Source of the DNA: Prototheca cutis
Lineage: Eukaryota; Chlorophyta; Trebouxiophyceae; Chlorellales; Chlorellaceae
DNA length: 64,000 bases
Reading direction: 5' to 3'
Assembly: GCA_002897115.2 (NCBI GenBank)
Contig: BCIH01000011.1
Location: 215,234-279,233 of the forward strand
How positions within the stretch are numbered: the stretch's first letter is position 1; every line of letters starts with the position of its first letter. Shown one piece after another: positions 58,313 through 64,000 of the stretch. The position numbers and the translations under genes are program-made. Under the pieces are notes generated by a model that had not been told where the DNA came from, did not search any database, and saw nothing but the letters and a program-made list of their open reading frames with translations.

Positions 58313-60398
58313 CGCGTGTTCCGGAATGGCGGTGCTCATCACGGCAGATGTGATGAATTTGCAAGCCAACGATGGAACCAAGCTGATGGGGCTGCGGTGG
58401 ATCATGCTCATGGGCCTCTCGGCTGGTGTGACAACCATCTACATTGAGATCATGCCAAAGTATTTGATTTCATTGTTGTTTGTGTGTGTGGTTTTAGGGT
58501 TTTCCGGGGTGCCTGGGTTCGGAGTGGGGTTTTAGGGTTTACGTTTTCCGGGGTGGGAGGAAGACCCGGAGGGAGGGTGTGCCCAAGAATACTGGACCTC
58601 CCCCAGCATACCAATGAACGATGTCCAACAAGAACAAATGCAGTTTGATCACGCTGAGATCCAACGATGCACTGAATGGAATGGGTCTGACCATCGTCCG
58701 CCTTGTCATCCACCCCATCATCTGGAATGCGGTCATGATGCTCTTCCGCCAGTTCATGTGGCACCGGGGTGAGTTGGTGGGGAGCGTGTACGTGTGTGTG
58801 TGCACGCGCGCACGCGCATGGGGATTCCTTCGTGGCACAAGCAAGCTCAGTGGGATGCTGTTTGATAGATGTGGTCATTGCAAGGACGCCATTCCTGCCA
58901 CGGCCACAGACGTCGTTGTCGAAGGAAGCAATCCATCTATCCATCGATTCTGGGCCCCTTATTCCCCAACAACCAAGCAGGTTCTGTCCCGGATCTTATG
59001 CAAGTCTGTTTCGTGCTCTACCCAGCCCTGTACTCTTCCATCTTTGGCCGCTTTTTGCTGCTCCAGGTAGGGGGTTGCGACTGGATGCCCTGCCTAGCCT
59101 TGGATCTGGAAGAAATGCTGCGAAGCATTCGACAAACGACCGGCACCTGGCCTTGGACAGGATCCCATTGTATTCCCCACAAAGCACCTCGTCCCATCCC
59201 CTTGACAGCCCACCCACCCCAATCCACTTGCAGCTCGATTCGGTGGGCTCGGTGTTCCTGATCAACTTTATGCAGTGCGCCTTGCAGCTGGCCGGGCGGC
59301 TCACCGACCGGGGTGCTGACGATCTGTGGCTGGCAGCGGTCTATGGCACGCGGGGCGCCGAAGCCCTCAATGCACGGATGGTAAAGCTTCACATGTTTTG
59401 ATNTTGTTGGGTTTCGAGGGTTTTCTGCATGGGAACGTGTGTGGANCCTGCGTTGCGTCGCATGAGCACCAGACTGGGCAACTGCGTCGCCTCTCTCGCA
59501 CACCCCTCTCCCCAATCCTCCCGCCACATCAACCTGCTTGCACAACAAACAGCTGATTGATGAGATGCGGATGGTGGAGCTCTTCACCTCTTCCCTGGCA
59601 GAGAATGGCGGCATCGTGGCGGCATCAGCACTGATGTCCCTGGGCCACATCTCCNCGGCTCCGGGTGAGCCTGTAGACCATGCCTCCATCTGGATCAACG
59701 CCATTGGCCAGGTTGCTTATCTTCTGGGTTGGCTGGGCTGGGGGGTGGGCTTGAATTGCTATGTAGGTGCTGCTGATTGTTGTCATTTCCCGGACAGGGT
59801 CCTGGCACTGCTTCAGAAACGGCCTCGACAACTCCAGAGCCCTCAATGACAACCTCTGCAGTCATATACACACACAGAATTCCCTCTTCCCTTTCTCGGC
59901 AGTTAGTCACGGGGTTCATCTTTGATTTTGTGGGTCTCTGTGTAGAGGCCAAGTACCATGGGTTTGACTGGGACCGCGTCTATCCAAAGTCGATGAAAAA
60001 GGTGTTGAAATATGTCCTGGTCATCATCATCCTCGGCAGCACCAGGTGCGCAGCGTTGTTTCGGCGGGTGGGTTTTCCTGGTTGGAGGCGTGAACGTGTC
60101 TGAATGGCTGCCATCGGAAATCCCCAGAATTCTGTCCAAACAACAATTCCATACACAATGGAATACTGTCTCTCATTCACCGCAAGGAACCATCCCAAAA
60201 AATGCTCTCAGGTTGACTGTAGAGCTCTTGCAGTTGTTCTGCCCAACCTACAGCGAGGAGCAGGGACTGATTTTAACCAGTTGCGACAAGCCCTCCATTT
60301 TCCAGGCCATCAATGTGGCCTTTGCTGCACGCAACCGCGGGGTGAGCCTGGCAGCATACCTCAACCTCAACGAAACCTCTGGTACTACAGACCTCTGA
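57145..60398 (+). CDS. uncharacterised multi-pass membrane protein, 10 exons
   Basis: Ten exons, 57145-57459, 57649-57799, 58002-58130, 58312-58459, 58644-58768, 58981-59066, 59234-59380, 59553-59711, 59903-60045 and 60212-60398, join with matching phases to 529 residues. The N-terminal about 70 residues are hydrophilic and Ser/Lys-rich, presumably cytosolic. Repeated hydrophobic helices follow: EVAISVLMFGCFALMSGL, VFWLLFWAIQY, ILIVLTVV, WIMLMGLSAG, FVLYPALYSS(I)FGRFLLLQ, SVFLINFMQCA, FIFDFVGLCVE and LVIIILGS. I do not recognise the family: no transporter, channel or enzyme motif is visible. The exon structure is firm and the conserved-looking RLTDRGADD loop suggests a functional family, perhaps restricted to green algae. 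The intron before 58312 ends in a (CA)n tract that supplies the acceptor. Confidence 0.75.
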
Positions 60399-60713
60399 TG
60401 AGAGGAGTCGTGCTGCAGCAGGATGTGCTGCTGGTTCGCCCTTGCTCGCCACCACACATGTCCCAATGCCCACCACTTTAAACCCAGCCCCATGCTCTGA
60501 AAAAAGAAAGGGAATGATGTTTGCGCATTCATTTACAGTGTGTCAAAAACCGAAACGAGAAGACACATCACGAAGGCAGCAGTTGTTGAAATGCAGCATG
60601 TGGGGGGTGTCGGGGCTCCTTAACCAAAGCGTGGGAAGTGGGGCGCTCCCTAGAGTCAAAGCAGGCGTCACCAGGAAACTTCTTCACGACAGCAACAACA
60701 GGAACGACGTCAC
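60399..60713. other. convergent intergenic region
   Basis: It lies between the membrane-protein stop (plus) and the pfkB stop (minus). No supported exon. Confidence 0.5.
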
Positions 60714-62427
60714 TTATTCCGGGGGCAGTGCGGCCAGGGCCCTTGCAGCAGCCGCACGACCGGCCTGCCCTCGCCCCTCGTCCTGCGCTGCAGCGGCCAG
60801 CAACTGCCGCACTGCGGCCGCACGGGCGACCCCACGCCCCGCACCTCGACTCTGGGCGGTGGCCGCCCCTGCGGCGTTGGCCAGAGCCAGCGTGGCCTCT
60901 GGCCCCAGCTGCCGTACGCACCCCAGCACCGTCGCCGCGGCAAAGGCGTCACCGCAGCCCACCGTGTCTTGCACGGTCACCGTGTGTGCAGGGGCGCCGT
61001 ACAGGGCAGCGGCACCTTTTGAACTTCCGTCGTCACAGCGCTCTCCTCCCCCAAAGCATGCACCGGAACAGCCAGGCGCCAGGGCCAAAACTGCCCCGTC
61101 AGGTCCCCGCTTGATGATGCACACCGTCGGGGCCGGTGTGGTCAAACTGTTGTTGCCAGAGTCGCTGTTGGAACCGGCTCGGCGTGCCTTTGTTGTATTG
61201 GCAACGATGGCATAGTGATGATTGTCGGCACCATCAAGCATGTCATCACCATTGCCATGCTCTGCCCGGCGAAGCAAGTCCCCGAGCGATCCAGAGACGA
61301 CGCCTGCGGCGGCCTCGGCGGCATCGATATCCGCCCGGCCCCACAACTCCTGGGCTTCGGCTTCGGTCATCAACACGCAGTCTGCTAATGCCAGTACAGC
61401 AGCCAGGATGGCCCGGCGGGGGCCCGACGCAAACGTCCATGCACGCGGGCCGGGGTCAAATAGCACCGTTGCACCGGCCGAGCGGGCTGTATGCAGCGCC
61501 GCTAAAACTGCCGTCCCGGGGGCCTCGTCGAAAACGACGCCTGAAACCAGCAGACACCGTGCGCCGGCGAGCGCGCCGGGGTCAAACGCGCCGCCGGCCT
61601 CGCCCAGCATCGGCCAGGGCCCCGTGTCGTAGCCCGAGACAAACGCATGACGCCCCACTGGGTCCACCAGCACGTTGCACACCAGCGTGGGAGGGGCCGC
61701 AGTCCGGCACAGCCCCACGCCCTCCTCCTGTGTCGTCAGGGATTTGCTGGACGTTGTGGGATTGTGCCATGGATGTGGCGTGGTGTGTGCAGAGGAGGTA
61801 GGCTTTTTGTGTGTGCGTGTGCGGTAGGGCCCGGAGGTCTGGAGCTCTCGGAACCTGAACACACACCCGCCAACCGCCAGCCACCCCCCAACTCAAGCAC
61901 GCACCAACGCATACTCACGATGCAAACCTCCCAGAAAAATGAAATAATGAACCCACCTCCAGCACAGCGGCCATGAAATCTCCAAAGGCATCGTGGCCCA
62001 GCGGTCCCGTGCACGCAGCACGCAGACCCAGTCGGGAGGCGGCAATGGCGGCGTTGGCGCTGCCACCCACCTCCCACACTTCGCGCGGCGGCGGGTCTGC
62101 CGTCAGGGCCGCCAGTGCCGCACGCTTGCTGGCAAGGTCTTGGCCGGGAAGTGCAGGCACGGGGACAATGGTGTCCACGCAAATGTTGCCCAGCATCACG
62201 AGGTCGAACACCTTGCTGCCAGCAGCGTCGTGGGGGGAGGCCAGCCCCGTGCCAAGGTCTGGGCGGGCGGGGGCTTCCACCGCCGCGGCGCATGGGGTGG
62301 GTCGCGGCTGGCAGGCGGGTCTGGCCCGCCTGGGATGCCGGGGCCCATGCCCTGGGCGGAAGGCGCGGCAGCACGGGAGAGGGGCGGGGGCCAGCAAGGG
62401 GCTCCGGGAAACCCCCAGGCTCGCCAT
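60714..62427 (-). CDS. pfkB-family carbohydrate kinase, plastid-type
   Basis: Two exons, 62427-61957 and 61727-60714, join in phase 0 to 494 residues. The first about 60 residues are Ser/Arg/Pro-rich (MASLGVSRSPLL, then PCCRAF), typical of a plastid transit peptide. The kinase begins with FDLVMLGNICVDTIVPVP and has pfkB motif 1 GGSANAAIAASRLGL and motif 2 DTVGCGDAFAAATVLG, where the catalytic Asp is preserved but the usual GAGD reads GCGD. A 50-residue Asn/Ser-rich insert lies before motif 2. The substrate cannot be set from sequence. pfkB enzymes include ribokinases, fructokinases and plastid nucleoid-associated members, and the long insert argues against a simple fructokinase. Confidence 0.9.
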
Positions 62428-62951
62428 TGAAAGCGTTATTACGCCAGTATTGCGTGATAAAATGAGATACTAGGGCCTTTGGCCAGGACGCCGAAGCTCA
62501 GCAACGTCCCCGCCGGCCGGTGGGGGCGGGGCCCCGAGACGGTCCTTCGAAACTGGAAGCTTCAACTACAGGCTCCTGCCAGGGCGCACTCGTGCCCTCA
62601 TGCCAAGTCCAGCAATTTCCTAACAAAACCGACTACACGCCATTAAGAANTGGCTCTCATGGAGCTGAGTGCACGCCGAGCCTGCATGGCGCTTGCCCAA
62701 TGGGGCCCCGGGCCGAGGGATGTGGCAATCGGAACCAGAACGGGGCGGCCCATCTGTAGGGACCCAGCAGGGGGAAGAGGATAACGCCCAGCGTGCACGA
62801 CACCCCGAAAAAACTCTTCTCCAGTTCCCATCGGCGCATCNCTGATCAGAAAGCACTGCGACATGTCTTCGTGAGCCGCGCCGAGGCCAGGTTTGTACGA
62901 CCAGCGGAGTTGCCAGCTGCCGGAAACCCTACGCACCTTACAGGAGCCAGG
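62428..62951. other. divergent promoter region
   Basis: It separates the pfkB start (minus) and the small plus-strand gene at 62952. Two Ns are present. No supported exon. Confidence 0.45.
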
Positions 62952-63250
62952 ATGGCGGACACGGCGCAGCTCAGGACGCAGAGCTTCTCGGAAGCGTTTC
63001 TCCGGAATTTTAACAACGCACAGAGCTTCGTGAGGGACGCCGTGGATGGCGCGGACGAGGTACTGGACTCGGTAGCAAGCTTTCTGAGCCGGGAACAGGA
63101 GTTTGAGGCGGTTGCCCAGGCGCTGGAACCCGCTGAAGTCAGCGATGAGACCCCGGGAACCAGCATCCAAGAGGAGGTGGGTTGTCGATCCTGGATGTCC
63201 AAGGTTCTGGGGCGGTGGTGGGCAGTTGGGTTGATGCATGGGGATGGGGT

Positions 63251-63281
<31 letters not shown>

Positions 63282-63444
63282 GGGGGTGTTGAAACCAAAA
63301 ACGCTGGTCATCAGAGTCTACATTGGCGCCGGCACTGCTGCTGGCATCTGCCTTGCGAATCGTCTGACAATGCCAACCAGCATACTGGCTGCGATGACAC
63401 CAAAAAGAATGCGTCACATGCAGGCACCAGACTCACTCTCGAGG
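62952..63444 (+). CDS. uncharacterised protein with acidic helical N-terminus, interrupted by a poly-G run
   Basis: Exon 1 (62952-63176) begins MADTAQLRTQSFSEAFLRNF and encodes 75 residues of mostly helical, acidic protein ending TSIQEE at a GTGGGT donor. A second likely exon (about 63286-63444) reads VLKPKTLVIRVYIGAGTAAG and ends APDSLSR at a GTAGGG donor, with a possible membrane-associated hydrophobic segment. Between them lies a 29-base G run (63252-63280) that probably hides the splice acceptor. Further exons to the right were not found. I do not recognise the family. Confidence 0.45.
63252..63280. repeat. 29-base poly-G run
   Basis: It lies where the second exon of the gene starting at 62952 should have its acceptor. 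Confidence 0.85.
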
Positions 63445-63545
63445 GTAGGGAGGTGTGTCTGTCCCATCCCAGATATAAAATACTTTGCCCAGATCCGGCT
63501 CCACTTCCACGCCAACCACCTGTTTAGTTGTCAAGTGGTTAGAGT

Positions 63546-63945
63546 TCATTGTGTGTGTGTGTGTGCCCGTGTGCGTGCGCGCGGGGGGTGTTGGTGGTAA
63601 AACCGCAACAAGTCAGGTGGTTCAACAAGAACAGCGTCAAAGACCAACCGGCCGGCGCGGTCTCTCTCTCGAGCAAACATGGATGGCACCCTCCCTCCCT
63701 TGCGCACCCCCTCCTTCCTTCTCCCACCCCTCCCCCACCTTAAACCCCCATCCTGTACCAGGCAATAGATATCGGTATACTTGCAGACACCGGCTTCGGC
63801 CAGCGTCCGGACATTGTCGCCACGCATGCCCGAAGCCTCCGGGTCCTCGTTCCACCACCCCCGCAGCGCTTTGATTATTGTCTCCTCATGCGACACCAGG
63901 GGGCTGGGATTGGAGTGCGACGCTGCATATATTGTGATAGGCGCC
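63546..63945 (-). CDS. partial unrecognised gene at the right edge
   Basis: A minus-strand exon from about 63945 down to 63770 follows an AG acceptor and encodes APITIYAASHSNPSPLV, HEETIIKALRGWWNEDPEA, then GVCKYTDIYCL before a GTACAG donor. This is coding-like composition with a Trp-rich core. Another minus-strand frame at 63546-63700 (RAGRLVFDAVLVEPPDLLRF) may be the next exon. The start lies outside the window to the right. The family is not recognised. Confidence 0.4.
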
Positions 63946-64000
63946 TGCGCATGAGTTAAAGGAAGTTTGGCTTAGGGGCTGTCTGTTGGGGGGGGGGGGG

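Noticed and set aside
58659..58768. acceptor at 58658 for exon 5 of the membrane protein
   Set aside because: The upstream acceptor at 58643 has a better consensus (AAATGCAG) and keeps the same frame. Either is possible, and the longer exon was reported.
1..64000. transposable elements, CRISPR arrays or a prokaryotic-type gene cluster
   Set aside because: No transposase or reverse-transcriptase motifs, terminal repeats or spaced direct repeats were seen. The genes are intron-rich and unrelated to one another.

Overview
This window looks like nuclear DNA of a unicellular green alga, probably a trebouxiophyte (Chlorella-like), although the species cannot be fixed from the sequence. Genes lie on both strands with no operons. 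Almost all are split by short GT-AG introns of about 100-300 bases, and the exons are GC-rich. The gene set is plant-type: the starch phosphatase SEX4, SECRET AGENT O-GlcNAc transferase, a RUS/DUF647 protein, an ARM-BTB protein like ABAP1/ARIA, a plant-type sugar-phosphate/nucleotide-sugar transporter, organellar ribosomal proteins, and EF4/LepA. Introns often carry (CA)n microsatellites. The assembly also contains many roughly 20-base G or C runs and N gaps.

Layout, left to right. 1-1235 (-): kinase-like fragment. 2724-3698 (+): rRNA-methylase-like methyltransferase. 4346-5919 (+): SEX4. 6046-6855 (-): small membrane protein. 7420-11587 (-): O-GlcNAc transferase, 8 exons. 13111-16071 (+): ARM/BTB protein. 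16897-18913 (-): Golgi O-fucosyltransferase-like protein. 19542-20364 (+): mitochondrial bL21. 20672-23555 (-): RUS protein. 24102-25394 (-): secreted ShK-like plus Kunitz protein. 26095-26720 (-): mitochondrial bL32. 27218-27616 (+): complex I NDUFB7. 28341-32115 (+): EF4/LepA, 11 exons. 32361-33244 (-): Nudix hydrolase. 33644-33974 (+): 76-residue orphan. 35031-37004 (+): DMT/TPT transporter. 37642-40941 (-): NOL11-like protein. 41573-45851 (+): EFL1 GTPase. 46319-48067 (+): SEC12-like exchange factor. 48680-50296 (+): zinc-finger, glutamine-rich protein. 50576-51577 (-): TMEM65. 52470-53121 (+): small coiled coil. 53603-54675 (-): SARNP/CIP29. 55061-56639 (-): VPS36 with an N-terminal UBA. 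57145-60398 (+): orphan multi-pass membrane protein. 60714-62427 (-): plastid pfkB kinase. From 62952: edge fragments.

The genes form no single pathway, but themes recur: organellar translation and respiration (bL21, bL32, EF4, NDUFB7), cytosolic ribosome maturation (NOL11-like and EFL1, divergently arranged), secretory and endosomal traffic (SEC12, VPS36, O-fucosyltransferase, transporter), and carbohydrate metabolism or signalling (SEX4, O-GlcNAc transferase, pfkB).

The most unusual items are the secreted Kunitz/ShK-like protein, the UBA-VPS36 architecture without a visible GLUE domain, a YABBY-like zinc finger joined to a polyglutamine region, and two poly-C stretches in the O-GlcNAc transferase that replace exactly eight conserved codons each. 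I found no mobile elements, CRISPR arrays, rRNA or convincing tRNA genes.
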